Shown here piece by piece: positions 1-9,731 of a stretch of DNA of 64,000 nucleotides. The translations under genes were made by a program, and so were the position numbers. The DNA comes from Gammaproteobacteria bacterium (GTDB lineage: Bacteria; Pseudomonadota; Gammaproteobacteria; JASBUN01). The stretch covers positions 124,001-188,000 of the forward strand of contig JASBUN010000003.1 of the NCBI GenBank assembly GCA_030147845.1. The letters are read 5' to 3'. How positions within the stretch are numbered: position 1 is the stretch's first letter; each line of letters begins with the position of its first letter. Below the pieces are notes generated by a model. It saw nothing but the letters and a program-made list of their open reading frames with translations, did no database searches and had not been told where the DNA came from.

Positions 1-2
1 TT

Positions 3-1790
3 CCGCAGCGACTGAAAACCATCGATGCAGGCGTCGAGCGCGACGGCGGCTTCTATTTGTTCACCTTACGGCTGATCGCCGCGATCCCGTTCGTGGTGGT
101 CAATCTGCTCATGGGTTTGACGCGTATCGGCGTGCGGCGCTTCTTTTGGGTCAGTCAACTCGGCATGCTGCCGGGCACGTTGGTATACGTCAATGCCGGG
201 ACCCAGCTTGGCCGTATAGAAACCTTGGGGGACATTCTTTCGCCCGCTTTGATCGGTTCGTTCGCGCTGCTGGGTATTTTCCCGCTGGTGGCCAAGAAGA
301 TTGTCGACATCGTGCGCGCGCGGCGTTATCAACGCCGCTATCCATCACCTGCACGTACCGACTACAACGTCGTCGTCATTGGAGCCGGCTCCGGCGGCTT
401 GGTGGCCGCCTATATCGCGGCAGCGTTGAAGGCGCGCGTGGCACTGGTCGAACGCGATCGCATGGGCGGCGATTGTCTCAACACGGGCTGCGTACCCAGT
501 AAAGCGTTATTGCGAACGGCACGTCTGCTGGCCGATGCCAACCGCGCCACTGAGTTGGGGCTGGGACAGGTTAATATCGAGTTGGATTTTGCCAAAGTCA
601 TGCAACGTGTGCAGCGAGTCGTCGGCACGGTCGAGCCACACGACTCGGTAGAGCGCTATTCCGCTTTGGGAGTCGATTGCATCTTAGGCGATGCCAGCTT
701 GCGCTCGCCGTACGAAGTCGAAGTCGACGGGCGCGTGTTGACGACGCGCAATATTGTAATTGCTACCGGCGCCAAACCGCTGATCCCGGCGATACCCGGA
801 TTGGACGCGATTGAGTATCTGACATCCGATACGGTGTGGGCGCTGCGCACGCTGCCGCGGCGTCTATTGGTGGTCGGTGGTGGACCGATCGGCTGTGAAT
901 TGGCGCAGGCCTTTCAGCGGCTCGGTGCCGAGGTGACGCTGGTCGAGCGCGCCGATCGCCTGTTGGTCATGGAAGATCCGGAAATTAGCGAATTGGTTAA
1001 ATCTTGCATGCAAGACGAAGGCGTACGGGTGTTGCTCAGTCATCAAGCGCAGTCGTTTGCGGCCGCCGTCGAGGGCAAGGTAGCGGTGTGTGAGTTCGAA
1101 GGTGCCGAGGTGCGAATCGAATTCGATCAGGTGCTGGTTGCGTTGGGGCGTAAGGCCAGCGTCGAGGGCTTCGGGCTGGATAGCCTCGGTGTTCAACTTA
1201 CCGATCGCGCGACGGTCGAGATCGATGTCTTCGGCCGCACTAATTTTCCGAATATTTTCGCCTGTGGGGATGTCGCGGGGCCTTATCAACTCACGCATGC
1301 GGCCTCCCACCAAGCTTGGTACGCCGCGGTAAACGCCTTATTCCGCCCACTAAAACAATTCAAGATCGACTATCGCGTGATTCCCTGGTGTACCTTCACC
1401 GATCCCGAGGTGGCTCACGTCGGCCTCAATGAGCAGCAGGCACAGGCTCAGGGCGTACCGTACGAGGTGACCCGCTTCGAGCTTGATGAATTGGATCGCG
1501 CCATCGCCGACAGCGAACGGCGTGGCATGGTGAAGGTGCTTACGGTCCCCGGACGCGACCGTGTTCTCGGTGCGACTATCGTCGGCGCTCACGCCGGCGA
1601 AATGATCACCGAGTTCGTCACTGCCATGAAGCATAATCTGGGCTTGAATAAAATTTTGGGGACTATTCATATCTACCCGACTTTTTCGGAAGCCAACAAA
1701 TACGCCGCGGGTGTTTGGAAGCGGGCGCACGCGCCTCAACGCGCGTTGGTCTGGTTGGAACGCTTCCATAACTGGAAGCGTGGGCGTTGA
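3..1790 (+). CDS. TVP38/TMEM64 membrane domain fused to FAD-dependent disulfide oxidoreductase (5'-truncated)
   Basis: The reading frame is open from the left window edge, so the N-terminus is missing; the TTG at 57 is not believed to be the start, because upstream codons continue a TVP38-like stretch (LKTIDAGVERDGGFYLF). Counting from 57, residues 1-90 are membrane segments of the TVP38/TMEM64 (DedA-like) family. From about 104 a pyridine nucleotide-disulfide oxidoreductase follows: FAD-binding VVVIGAGSGG, redox pair C140/C145 in GGDCLNTGCVPSK, a second GGGPIGCE nucleotide motif, and a C-terminal dimerisation domain ending with HIYPTFSEA, where mercuric and lipoamide-type reductases carry the catalytic His. 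Expected activity is NAD(P)H-dependent reduction of an unknown disulfide or quinone at the membrane. This fusion recurs in proteobacteria; the substrate is unknown. No mer genes are adjacent. Confidence 0.85.
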   Translation, partial: PQRLKTIDAGVERDGGFYLFTLRLIAAIPFVVVNLLMGLTRIGVRRFFWVSQLGMLPGTLVYVNAGTQLGRIETLGDILSPALIGSFALLGIFPLVAKKIVDIVRARRYQRRYPSPARTDYNVVVIGAGSGGLVAAYIAAALKARVALVERDRMGGDCLNTGCVPSKALLRTARLLADANRATELGLGQVNIELDFAKVMQRVQRVVGTVEPHDSVERYSALGVDCILGDASLRSPYEVEVDGRVLTTRNIVIATGAKPLIPAIPGLDAIEYLTSDTVWALRTLPRRLLVVGGGPIGCELAQAFQRLGAEVTLVERADRLLVMEDPEISELVKSCMQDEGVRVLLSHQAQSFAAAVEGKVAVCEFEGAEVRIEFDQVLVALGRKASVEGFGLDSLGVQLTDRATVEIDVFGRTNFPNIFACGDVAGPYQLTHAASHQAWYAAVNALFRPLKQFKIDYRVIPWCTFTDPEVAHVGLNEQQAQAQGVPYEVTRFELDELDRAIADSERRGMVKVLTVPGRDRVLGATIVGAHAGEMITEFVTAMKHNLGLNKILGTIHIYPTFSEANKYAAGVWKRAHAPQRALVWLERFHNWKRGR

Positions 1791-1814
1791 GGTCGACTGA
1801 GGTCAAACGGGGCG

Positions 1815-4406
1815 TCAGCCGGTAGCGAGCTGCTTATTGCGCGATACCAACCAGGCGGTGAATTCATCGCCCGGCAGTGGAACGCTGACGTAGTAACCCT
1901 GTCCTTGGTCGCAACGCAAGATACGCAATAAATCCCACACCTCCGCGTTCTCGATGCCTTCGGCCACCACGTGTAGGCCGAGGTTGTGTGCCAGTTCGAT
2001 AATCGAGCGCACGATTACCGCGTCATTATCGTCCTGCGTCATTTGCATGACGAAAGATTTATCGATCTTCAACTCGTCGACCGGCAATTGTTTGAGGTAG
2101 GCCAGCGACGAAAATCCGGTGCCGAAATCATCGATAGCCAAGCGCACACCCATGGCATCGAGCCGCGCAAGCACGCCGACGGCATGTGTGGGATCGGACA
2201 TCATGCCGCTCTCCGTTATTTCCAGGTACAGCATCTCAGCGGGGACACGATAGCGCGCCAGCAGGCGTTGGATCTCACTGACCAGTTCGGAGTCCTGCAG
2301 GCTGTAAACCGAAAGATTCACCGCGACACTCAGGTGATGGCCTTGTTCGCGCCAGCGCATGGATTGACGCAATGCCTGTTCCAAAACCCAAAAAGTCAGC
2401 GGTCGAATCAGGCCGGTCTGTTCCGCCAGGGGGATGACTTCATCCGGCGGAATCCAACCGTGTCGCGGGTGCGGCCAGCGCAACAGCGCTTCCACACCGA
2501 CGACCGAACCGGTGGCGACGATGACCTTCGGTTGGTAGTGGAGCAGCAGTTCATTACTTTCCAGTGCATTGTGCAGGTCCGACATGAGCGCCAGGCGACC
2601 GACGCTGTGTTGGTCTTCGCGCGGATCGTACACCGCCGCGCCGCTCTTGTTGCGCTTGGCGACATACATGGCGACATCGGCGCGCTGGATGAGGGTTTGC
2701 GCATCGCTGCCATGTTGCGGAAAGGCGGCGATACCGATACTGGCGCTACAATGCAAGCGGTGGCCGTCGAGTTCGAGGTTTTTATGCAGCGCAGCGAGCG
2801 TTTTCGTTGCTGCGAGCTTGGCCTGTTCGACGTTCGTGCCGGGCAAAAGAATAGCGAATTCGTCTCCGCCCAGGCGCGCGACGGTGTCCATTTCCCTTAG
2901 CGTCTGTGACAGTCGAGCGGCAACGTCTTTGAGCACGCGGTCGCCGACCTGATGTCCGAGGGTGTCGTTAATTTCCTTGAAACGGTCCAAATCCATCATT
3001 AGCAGTGCCAGCTCACCGTGATCGCGACGCGCGGTGAAAATGGCCTGCTGCAGGCGATCGATCAGTAAACTGCGGTTAGGTAGCCCGGTAAGTGCATCAT
3101 GCAAGGCCTGATGTTCAAGCGCGACTTGTCGTTGCTGAATTTGTCGGCGCATTTCTCTGAAGGCATTCACCAGCCGACGGGTTTCGCGCACCTGTGCGCG
3201 TGGCAGTGTCACGGAGTGCTCGTCGGATGCTTCGGTGAGCAGCGCGTCGGCGACCGTCGCCAGCGGACGCAACACGGTGCGTTCCAAGGCGAAGAATCCC
3301 GCCAGGATAAAGCCTAAGCCGAGCGAGGCCAGAATCCAGATCAATCGGTTTTGATTTTGTGCGATGACGTTGAGTGCGCTGACATCACTGTCGGCCGAAT
3401 TTTTTATCTGCGTATTGATCGCGTGCAGAAGATTCCAAATGCGTGCAAACAGTGGCGCTATAGTATCGCGCATCTGGACTTTATCGATGCGCCATTCATC
3501 CGAATGATTGATTTGTTTTACTTTTTCGAAATCGTCGAACCAACCTTGTATATCCTCACTCATCGCACGCAGCGAGGCATCGACTTGCAGGCCGCTATCA
3601 CCGTTACGGACTTGCCGTTGGAGATCCGCGAGTAGCTGACTCAACTGCCGGTGCTGTAGCGCGATGCTGGCTTCCTGAGTTGCCAAGGCTTGCTCGTCGA
3701 ACGTGCCTATACGGTTGGCTAGATACATGCGGAAATTAGCGATCATCTGCTCGCCGAGGTGCCGTATTTGCACGATGTCGCGGTAAACACGTGATCGTTC
3801 GGGATGGGGGTCGCCGCTCTGTAGCTCATCCATCGCCAGGCCGGCCATGGTAAGAAAGTCTTGCACCCGGGGCAGCATGGTGCCGCGCGCATATTTCAGC
3901 GCCGGGTACTGACGATCAGGGTCCATCCGTGTTCGTATTAACGTTTGCGCGGCTTTGCCCAACGCGATTAAGGCGTGCTGCAACTGCACGATCTTGGCTT
4001 GTTCGCCGTGTGAGCGAATCCATGGATGGTGGACTAACGACTCGGTGTCGGAGAGGGCTTGTCGAATGTTGCCGTCCACCGAAGCGCGGCGGTCGCCCTG
4101 ACCCGGTTCCATCAACAGGGCGGCAAGCTGAGCGCGCGCGCGCCAAACCGCATCGCGGATGTGCCGACTGCGCTCCAACAGGCTGTTACGGATCTCGATG
4201 TTGGCGCTGGTCTGCCGGTGGGCTTGGTTGACGTCGTGCTGAGCGAAGAATGCGCCGCCCGCCACGGCCACGGTAATCACCGCCGCAGCCACCGCATACC
4301 GGTTCCGCAGACTATTAAATACTTGTAAATTCAACAGAGTATACTTCTTTGGCTGATCGTCGGGTGTCGTCACGTTAACGGCCGCAGGGCGAAAATCTAT
4401 AGCCAA
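1815..4406 (-). CDS. Membrane-bound GGDEF-EAL cyclic-di-GMP enzyme
   Basis: An 863-residue two-transmembrane signalling protein. TM1 is about residues 38-55, followed by a roughly 300-residue helical periplasmic domain, TM2 about 354-374, a short HAMP-like linker, then GGDEF (about 435-595) and EAL (about 610-855). The cyclase site is intact (RLGGDEFAILL, GGDEF at 513-517). The phosphodiesterase motif is also present (GVEALLRW, EAL at 639-641), with the later DDFGTGFSSL loop and AEGIE motif, so both activities are possible. The periplasmic domain resembles no specific sensor I can name. The first ATG is accepted. It stands alone, tail-to-tail with the upstream oxidoreductase. Whether it makes or degrades c-di-GMP in the cell cannot be read from sequence. 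Confidence 0.93.
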   Translation of the reverse strand: MAIDFRPAAVNVTTPDDQPKKYTLLNLQVFNSLRNRYAVAAAVITVAVAGGAFFAQHDVNQAHRQTSANIEIRNSLLERSRHIRDAVWRARAQLAALLMEPGQGDRRASVDGNIRQALSDTESLVHHPWIRSHGEQAKIVQLQHALIALGKAAQTLIRTRMDPDRQYPALKYARGTMLPRVQDFLTMAGLAMDELQSGDPHPERSRVYRDIVQIRHLGEQMIANFRMYLANRIGTFDEQALATQEASIALQHRQLSQLLADLQRQVRNGDSGLQVDASLRAMSEDIQGWFDDFEKVKQINHSDEWRIDKVQMRDTIAPLFARIWNLLHAINTQIKNSADSDVSALNVIAQNQNRLIWILASLGLGFILAGFFALERTVLRPLATVADALLTEASDEHSVTLPRAQVRETRRLVNAFREMRRQIQQRQVALEHQALHDALTGLPNRSLLIDRLQQAIFTARRDHGELALLMMDLDRFKEINDTLGHQVGDRVLKDVAARLSQTLREMDTVARLGGDEFAILLPGTNVEQAKLAATKTLAALHKNLELDGHRLHCSASIGIAAFPQHGSDAQTLIQRADVAMYVAKRNKSGAAVYDPREDQHSVGRLALMSDLHNALESNELLLHYQPKVIVATGSVVGVEALLRWPHPRHGWIPPDEVIPLAEQTGLIRPLTFWVLEQALRQSMRWREQGHHLSVAVNLSVYSLQDSELVSEIQRLLARYRVPAEMLYLEITESGMMSDPTHAVGVLARLDAMGVRLAIDDFGTGFSSLAYLKQLPVDELKIDKSFVMQMTQDDNDAVIVRSIIELAHNLGLHVVAEGIENAEVWDLLRILRCDQGQGYYVSVPLPGDEFTAWLVSRNKQLATG

Positions 4407-4770
4407 TCAGGCCGCTGATGGCAGCACGGTGGTTGTTCGGTGGTTGTTCGGTGGTTGTTCGGTGGTGGTAGTCGAGAATTTGACGTTGCGACGACAGAAC
4501 TACCTGCTGATTGGCTCAGCCGTCGATACGCTGGTTCTGGTACGCCGATTCGCTCGCCGCGTGTGCGGGTGGGATAGTCAGGCACTGGTCGGACTTAGAA
4601 TTGATCGACCGCGCAAAAGCCATGTCGGTCGAAACGCTCGATCTGTGTCGTCAAAACGCTACAGTTGTTGTCCTCAAACGATCGAACCGGCCGCCTCCGA
4701 CTTGTTTCCGGCCGCCACGATCGCCCGCGTTCGAAGGTTGCCGGCGGCTGTCAGCGGCTGGCAGCGGATC
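4407..4770. other. Intergenic region with no supported gene
   Basis: This 364-bp gap lies between the GGDEF-EAL start and the fabB stop. Apart from an 11-bp tandem repeat at its left end I see no convincing gene, tRNA or terminator. Short open frames on both strands lack ribosome sites and recognisable protein features. It should hold the promoter of the GGDEF-EAL gene on the minus strand, but no clear -35/-10 pair was found. Confidence 0.6.
4428..4466. repeat. 11-bp tandem repeat, about 3.5 copies
   Basis: The unit GGTGGTTGTTC occurs perfectly at 4428-4438, 4439-4449 and 4450-4460, with a partial copy to 4466. It begins about 22 bp upstream of the GGDEF-EAL start codon, so copy-number change would alter that gene's leader or promoter spacing. 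Eleven is not a multiple of three, which argues against a coding repeat. Confidence 0.9.
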
Positions 4771-5988
4771 TCAGTCGTGGTAACGGCGTAACACCAAACA
4801 GGCGTTGGTGCCACCGAAGCCGAAGCTGTTCGACATGACCGTGTCGAGTACGACGTCGTCGAGCCGTTCGCGCACGATCGGCATGTCGGCCGCGACCGCA
4901 TCAAGCTCAGTGATATTGGCCGATGCGCTGATGAAACCGGCTTCCATCATCAATAGGCAATAAATCGCTTCAAGCGACCCGGCCGCGCCCAACGCATGAC
5001 CGGTCAAGGATTTGGTCGAGCTGATGCGGGGCGGACGTTGTGGAAACACGTTACGAATGGCTTCCAGCTCACGCGCGTCACCGACCGGCGTGCTGGTGCC
5101 GTGTGTATTGATATAGTCGATGGGGCTGTCGATGTCAGCCAAGGCCAAGCGCATGCAGCGCACCGCGCCTTCACCGGATGGTTGCACCATGTCATAACCG
5201 TCGGATGTGGCGCCGTAGCCGGCGACCTCGGCATAGATATGGGTACCGCGTGCGCGCGCATGTTCGAGTTCTTCAAGCACCACCATGCCGCCGCCACCGG
5301 AAATAACGAATCCATCCCGATTGGCGTCGTAGGGGCGCGAAGCGGTTTGTGCATCATCATTGAATTTGGAGGACAAAGCGCCCATGGCGTCGAACATGAC
5401 CGTCATGCTCCAGTGCAGTTCCTCGCCACCGCCGGCGAACATGACATCCTGTTTGCCGGCTTGTATCAGTTCGACACTGTTGCCAATGCAGTGCGCGCTG
5501 GTGGCGCAGGCCGAACTCAGTGAGTAGCTGACGCCGTTGATACGGAAAGCCGTGCCCAGGCACGCCGACGTCGTGCTGCCCATGGTCCGCGGAACCATGT
5601 ACGGACCGACTTTACGCACGCCTTTACTGCGCAGCAGGTCGGCTGCGGCAACGATATTTGCGGTCGAAGAACCACCCGAGCCGACGATCAGACCGGTGCG
5701 TGGATGACTGATGTGCTCGGGCGTCAGGCCGGCGTCGGCAATCGCCTCGGCCATGGCGATGTAACTGTAGGCGGCTGCATCGCCCATGAAACGCAGTGTC
5801 TTACGATCGATGAGCGCGGCTGTATCGATATCGATAGCGCCGCAAACATGACTGCGGAAGCCGAGTTCCGCATACTGCGGATCAAAGCGAATGCCCGAGC
5901 GCCCCATCCGCAGCGACTCCAACACTTCTTGTTTGTTGTGTCCAATACTGGACACCGCGCCGATGCCGGTAACAACTACTCGTCTCAC
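4771..5988 (-). CDS. fabB: Beta-ketoacyl-ACP synthase I (FabB)
   Basis: Condensing enzyme that elongates acyl-ACP with malonyl-ACP and is specifically needed to extend the cis-3-decenoyl intermediate in unsaturated fatty acid synthesis; cytoplasmic. The 405-residue length is normal for the family. The catalytic triad is visible: Cys161 in [11 protein letters not shown], His296 in INTHGTSTP and His331 in [12 protein letters not shown]. The N-terminus ([16 protein letters not shown]) is typical. It begins 11 bp after the fabA stop on the same strand, so fabA-fabB form an operon as in Pseudomonas and relatives. Pairing with FabA is what separates FabB from FabF here. Confidence 0.97.
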   Translation of the reverse strand: MRRVVVTGIGAVSSIGHNKQEVLESLRMGRSGIRFDPQYAELGFRSHVCGAIDIDTAALIDRKTLRFMGDAAAYSYIAMAEAIADAGLTPEHISHPRTGLIVGSGGSSTANIVAAADLLRSKGVRKVGPYMVPRTMGSTTSACLGTAFRINGVSYSLSSACATSAHCIGNSVELIQAGKQDVMFAGGGEELHWSMTVMFDAMGALSSKFNDDAQTASRPYDANRDGFVISGGGGMVVLEELEHARARGTHIYAEVAGYGATSDGYDMVQPSGEGAVRCMRLALADIDSPIDYINTHGTSTPVGDARELEAIRNVFPQRPPRISSTKSLTGHALGAAGSLEAIYCLLMMEAGFISASANITELDAVAADMPIVRERLDDVVLDTVMSNSFGFGGTNACLVLRRYHD

Positions 5989-5999
5989 TACGTACGCCC

Positions 6000-6515
6000 C
6001 TAAGAATTATTGGTCTGCGCAAACAGGCCGACCCGAAGGTCGCCGGCGTGGTAGATTTCCTTCCCATCTACCGTCATCACCGCATCGGCAATGCCCATGA
6101 CCAGTTTGCGCATGATCACCCGTTTAATATTGATTTGGTAACTCACCAGCGTATTGCGCGGTGTCACCTGGTCGGTAAACTTCACTTCACCCGATCCCAA
6201 CGCCCGCCCGCGGCCGGCCCCGCCCAGCCAGCCGAGGTAAAATCCAACCAATTGCCACATCGCATCCAGGCCCAAACAACCCGGCATAACCGGATCGCCG
6301 GCGAAGTGGCATTCGAAGAACCATAGATCCGGGCGGATATCGAGCTCGGCGGTGATGGCGCCTTTGCCGAATTTGCCACCGTCTTCGGTAATTTCCGTGA
6401 TGCGGTCCAACATGAGCATCGGCGGCAACGGCAACTGTGCGTTCCCCGGACCGAAAAGCTCACCGCGTCCGCACTGCAATAATTCTTCATAGGAAAAGCT
6501 GGATTTTCGTGTCAT
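6000..6515 (-). CDS. fabA: 3-hydroxydecanoyl-ACP dehydratase/isomerase (FabA)
   Basis: Bifunctional hotdog enzyme that dehydrates 3-hydroxydecanoyl-ACP and isomerises trans-2- to cis-3-decenoyl-ACP, the entry step to anaerobic-type unsaturated fatty acids. It has 171 residues, the family's usual size. The active-site stretch [20 protein letters not shown] contains catalytic His70 and Asp84, and GSGEVKF follows as in the E. coli enzyme. First gene of the fabAB operon. A perfect TATAAT on the minus strand lies about 75 bp upstream. No convincing FabR- or FadR-like palindrome was found by eye. Confidence 0.97.
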   Translation of the reverse strand: MTRKSSFSYEELLQCGRGELFGPGNAQLPLPPMLMLDRITEITEDGGKFGKGAITAELDIRPDLWFFECHFAGDPVMPGCLGLDAMWQLVGFYLGWLGGAGRGRALGSGEVKFTDQVTPRNTLVSYQINIKRVIMRKLVMGIADAVMTVDGKEIYHAGDLRVGLFAQTNNS

Positions 6516-6589
6516 CGGTTACCGACTTGTGGGGCGATTGGACCGTCGTTCGGTGGCAGCCAGTGCCAAACCTATTGTGGCAGTCGACT

Positions 6590-6595
6590 ATTATA
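6590..6595 (-). promoter_or_regulatory. Candidate -10 element of the fabA-fabB promoter
   Basis: The minus strand reads TATAAT, a perfect sigma-70 -10 hexamer, about 75 bp before the fabA start. The best -35 at a suitable distance (CTGTCC, 18-bp spacer) matches only 3 of 6, so the promoter may need an activator, or the match may be chance. Confidence 0.4.
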
Positions 6596-6802
6596 ACGTC
6601 GGAGAGGTATATGGGACAGGCTGTCCGCAACGTCTATCCGCGCGCCCAACAGTGTAATCGTTGTACCACTGAGCGGCGGCCGCACCCATGATACAGATCA
6701 ATTGCACGTTTTTGAAACGAAATTGTCGGGCTTGCACGTTCTGTGTCCAGGCGCGCGCCGATCTGGGGTTGACACGGTCATCAACCACGGGAAAATGTAA
6801 CC

Positions 6803-7534
6803 ATGCATTTGGAGCCCGAAGACCGCAGTGATGGCGATGCCCTGCTTGATTATGTCGTGCGCATAAGCGCACGCGCTCGCCATATGCAGTTACGCGTATC
6901 GCCGTTGGCTGAGGTCGAAGTGGTTGTCCCGCAGGGCTCCGATCGAGCACGGGTGCCGAAGTTTGTGGCCGAGAATCAGGGCTGGTTGCGCCGTACGCTG
7001 CAGCGTATTCGCCAGCAGCGTGGATTGGCGCTTACGGTGGATGCCGATATGCCGTCGCAGATCGTCCTGCCGGCGGTGGCGGAAAATTGGCAGGTATGCT
7101 ATCGAGACGCCGGACCCACGCGCGTCGACAACGAAAAGTGGTGCTTGGATATCGGTGGGCGGCAGGCCGAGCCATGTCGGCAGGCGTTGCAGGATTGGCT
7201 GACGCGGCACGCGCGTAAGGTGCTCGCGCCATGGCTGCTCGATGTAGCCGATCAGACCGGATTGACCTGCGCACGCGTGCACGTACGTGCGCAACGCACG
7301 CGCTGGGGCAGTTGTTCGGCGCGCCGGCATATCAACTTGAACCGGGCATTGCTGTTCCTGCCGCGCCCGGTGGTGCGCTACCTGTTTGTGCACGAGTTGT
7401 GTCATACCGTGCATATGAATCACTCGCGGCGTTTTTGGCAATTGGTGGGCCGCTTCGAACCTGACTACCTTACTTTGGATGCGCGCTTGAGCGAAGGCTG
7501 GCGCGATATTCCACGCTGGGCATTGACGTATTGA
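6803..7534 (+). CDS. YgjP-like zinc metallopeptidase domain protein (DUF45)
   Basis: A 243-residue protein of the YgjP/WLM-like metallopeptidase group. The zinc-protease motif is HELCHTVHMNHSRRFW, with His197, Glu198 and His201 as the HExxH-type core and a downstream conserved His207. It is preceded by the family's TRWGSCS motif (about 167-172) and the INLNRALLFLP segment. No signal peptide, so cytoplasmic. The ATG at 6803 is used; an in-frame start about 25 residues further in would also keep the domain. It sits alone between divergent fabA and convergent phrB. Substrate unknown; E. coli YgjP has no settled role. Confidence 0.85.
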   Translation: MHLEPEDRSDGDALLDYVVRISARARHMQLRVSPLAEVEVVVPQGSDRARVPKFVAENQGWLRRTLQRIRQQRGLALTVDADMPSQIVLPAVAENWQVCYRDAGPTRVDNEKWCLDIGGRQAEPCRQALQDWLTRHARKVLAPWLLDVADQTGLTCARVHVRAQRTRWGSCSARRHINLNRALLFLPRPVVRYLFVHELCHTVHMNHSRRFWQLVGRFEPDYLTLDARLSEGWRDIPRWALTY

Positions 7535-7721
7535 CGCCACCGAATCTAGCAAGCGCGGATTAAGCCGCTGAAGCGGTGCCCGACGGCGGCGATGCAAAGC
7601 GGCTGAGAACATTCCTCTACTACCCGCAAACGGCGCGACTTCACTACCTTCTGCGTCGCCCCATACGCCGGCTCGAAGACATCAGATTGTCATTAATTCG
7701 TAGGATCCCTGCCGTACACGG

Positions 7722-9164
7722 TTAGCCGGCGCTGTGCCGCCGGTAGGTCGCCAGCGCACGCTGGCGGCTGGCGGTCAAGTCGACGATAGGCGCCGGATAG
7801 TCGACGCCGATCACGCAGCGGCTGGCGCGCTGCGTTTCAATCGGCGCGCGCCACGGTTGATGTAGCCATGCTTGTGGCAGTGCCGTGATCTCCGGCACCC
7901 AGCGGCGTACATAGTCACCGTCGGCGTCAAATTTTTGCGCTTGGCTTACCGGGTTGAAAATACGGAAGTAGGGAGCGGCGTCGGCGCCAGTGCCGGCGAC
8001 CCATTGCCAGCCCAAACTATTGTTTGCCAGGTCGGCGTCGACCAGCGTATCCCAGAACCAGCGTGCGCCCTCGGTCCACGATATCCCGCAGTTTTTACTC
8101 AGGAATGAGGCAACGAGCATGCGCACGCGGTTGTGCATCCAGCCGCTGTGCCACAGTTCCCGCATGCCGGCGTCGATGATCGGAATGCCGGTTTGGCCGC
8201 GTTGCCAGGCCGACAGGTGCGCATTGTTGCGGCGCCATGGGAAGCCGGCAAAGCGCCTATTCATCACCGCTTCGCTGGTGTGCGGGAAATGAAACAATAG
8301 GTGTTGCGCAAATTCGCGCCATCCCAACTGCCGAAGTACAGAATCAACTGTCGCCGTCACCGCCGGCGATGGTTGTTGTGCGCGGTATTCGTGCATGCGT
8401 GCTACTACCTGTCGCGGGCTGATTTCGCCGAAGTGCAAATGCGGTGAAAGACGGCTGGTGGCGGACTTGGCGGGAAAGTCGCGCGCATCGCCGTAGTCGA
8501 GTGCCGCTTGTCCGCAGAAGCGCTCCAAACAGTCGTGGGCGCCGGCTTCGCCGGGACGCCATTGCCCGCGCAAGCCGGCATCCCAGGCGGTTTTCGCTAG
8601 CAATTCCAGTGCTTCTAATGGCACCGTCGACAACGCCGGTTCGCTATGCTTCCAGTGGCTTGGTTTTGCCGCCGGCGGCGTTCCGAAGCCGCGTTTCAGG
8701 CAGTTGTTCCAAAACGGCGTGAACATCCGGTAAGGCGTATCGGCGGCGGTAAGTATGCTGCCGGGTTCGAACAGTCGCGCGCCGCCGCAGCGCACGCTGC
8801 GAATCGACGCCGCGGTCAAGGTTTGTACCACTCGGCGATCGCGTTGGCGCAGTTTTGGCTCGATCGGGTAGTTCCAGTACACCGTTCGTGCGCCGCTCGC
8901 GCGCGCCACATCCCGCAATACGGTGGCGCTGTCACCACAACGTATGACCAGGCTCGTGCCGAGCGCGCCTAAATCGTCGGCCAGAGATTGTAAGCTGTGG
9001 TGTAACCACCACCGGGAGGCGGCTCCCGGCGACCATGGCGCGGCTTCTTCAGGTGCGTGGATATACACCGGCACCACCTGGTCGCTGCGCCGCAGTGCTT
9101 CGTTCACGGCCGGATTGTCAACCAGTCTGAGATCGTTGCCGAACCAGATCACGCTGGTGCTCAT
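7722..9164 (-). CDS. phrB: Deoxyribodipyrimidine photolyase
   Basis: Light-dependent repair of cyclobutane pyrimidine dimers, FAD-dependent. The 480-residue length and layout fit class I photolyases: an N-terminal antenna-binding alpha/beta domain (SVIWFGNDLRLVDNPA) and a C-terminal helical FAD domain with GWMHNRVRMLVASFLSK, WDTLVDADLANNSLGWQW and YFRIFNPVSQ. A cryptochrome-DASH assignment is unlikely given the length and motifs. Transcribed upstream of nothing obvious except the co-directional DUF3301 and SelO genes; the DUF3301 stop is only 18 bp upstream of this start, so co-transcription is possible. Confidence 0.95.
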   Translation of the reverse strand: MSTSVIWFGNDLRLVDNPAVNEALRRSDQVVPVYIHAPEEAAPWSPGAASRWWLHHSLQSLADDLGALGTSLVIRCGDSATVLRDVARASGARTVYWNYPIEPKLRQRDRRVVQTLTAASIRSVRCGGARLFEPGSILTAADTPYRMFTPFWNNCLKRGFGTPPAAKPSHWKHSEPALSTVPLEALELLAKTAWDAGLRGQWRPGEAGAHDCLERFCGQAALDYGDARDFPAKSATSRLSPHLHFGEISPRQVVARMHEYRAQQPSPAVTATVDSVLRQLGWREFAQHLLFHFPHTSEAVMNRRFAGFPWRRNNAHLSAWQRGQTGIPIIDAGMRELWHSGWMHNRVRMLVASFLSKNCGISWTEGARWFWDTLVDADLANNSLGWQWVAGTGADAAPYFRIFNPVSQAQKFDADGDYVRRWVPEITALPQAWLHQPWRAPIETQRASRCVIGVDYPAPIVDLTASRQRALATYRRHSAG

Positions 9165-9182
9165 GATAGCGGCGCCCGACCC

Positions 9183-9542
9183 TTAATCGCCCGCGCCGTT
9201 ACGCGGGCGCGGGTCGAGTTGGCGGCCATCGGCGGCCAGCGGTGCCAGACCGATACTTTCGACTCGGAACCCGGACATGATGATGAATCCGCGTTGGCGG
9301 TCGTCGTGATCTTCGCTGTATTCGAACTGGTAGGTGCGTTGCAGTCCTATCCGCCCGCGTGCATCGCGCGCCAGGCGCAACCGTTGCAATGCCACTGTGC
9401 CGTCCAGAAACTGCGTTGCTTGGCGTTGGCAGGTTTCCATAGCGGCACGCGTACCGATTTCGCGCGCGCGCGAGCTGGCATACCAAAACCACGCCGCGAG
9501 CGCCGCGAAAGCAAAGGCGAATGTAAGGGAATCGGGTGTCAC
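9183..9542 (-). CDS. DUF3301-family small membrane protein
   Basis: About 119 residues with one N-terminal membrane segment (LTFAFAFAALAAWFWYA) and a soluble tail carrying the family's landmarks: CQRQATQFLDGTVAL, a basic RLARDARGRIGLQR segment and YQFEYSEDHDDRQRGFI. A GTG at 9540-9542 is preferred because it places the membrane helix at the N-terminus as in relatives; the longer frame from 9605 adds Arg-rich residues that look untranslated. No strong ribosome site was seen. It lies between selO and phrB on the same strand. Function unknown; DUF3301 is found mainly in gammaproteobacteria. Confidence 0.75.
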   Translation of the reverse strand: MTPDSLTFAFAFAALAAWFWYASSRAREIGTRAAMETCQRQATQFLDGTVALQRLRLARDARGRIGLQRTYQFEYSEDHDDRQRGFIIMSGFRVESIGLAPLAADGRQLDPRPRNGAGD

Positions 9543-9731
9543 CGGGCGACTGGACTCGTTGATGGCGTGCCGAACAGCGTAGCGTGCCCGGCAGGCCCTG
9601 TGCAATGCTGCCGATCAATCGGCATTGCACGCCCGGGTGCCGATATGCGTATGATGCGCCCGGTCGACGGGAACCCGCTGTTCGCCCTCACGTGTCCGGC
9701 GAGTGCTTGGTTTTGCGGCGCCGGCGGACCG

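Noticed and set aside
1986-2900. Long antisense open frame (304 codons) within the GGDEF-EAL gene
   Set aside because: High-GC shadow of a well-supported gene; its translation has no recognisable domain.
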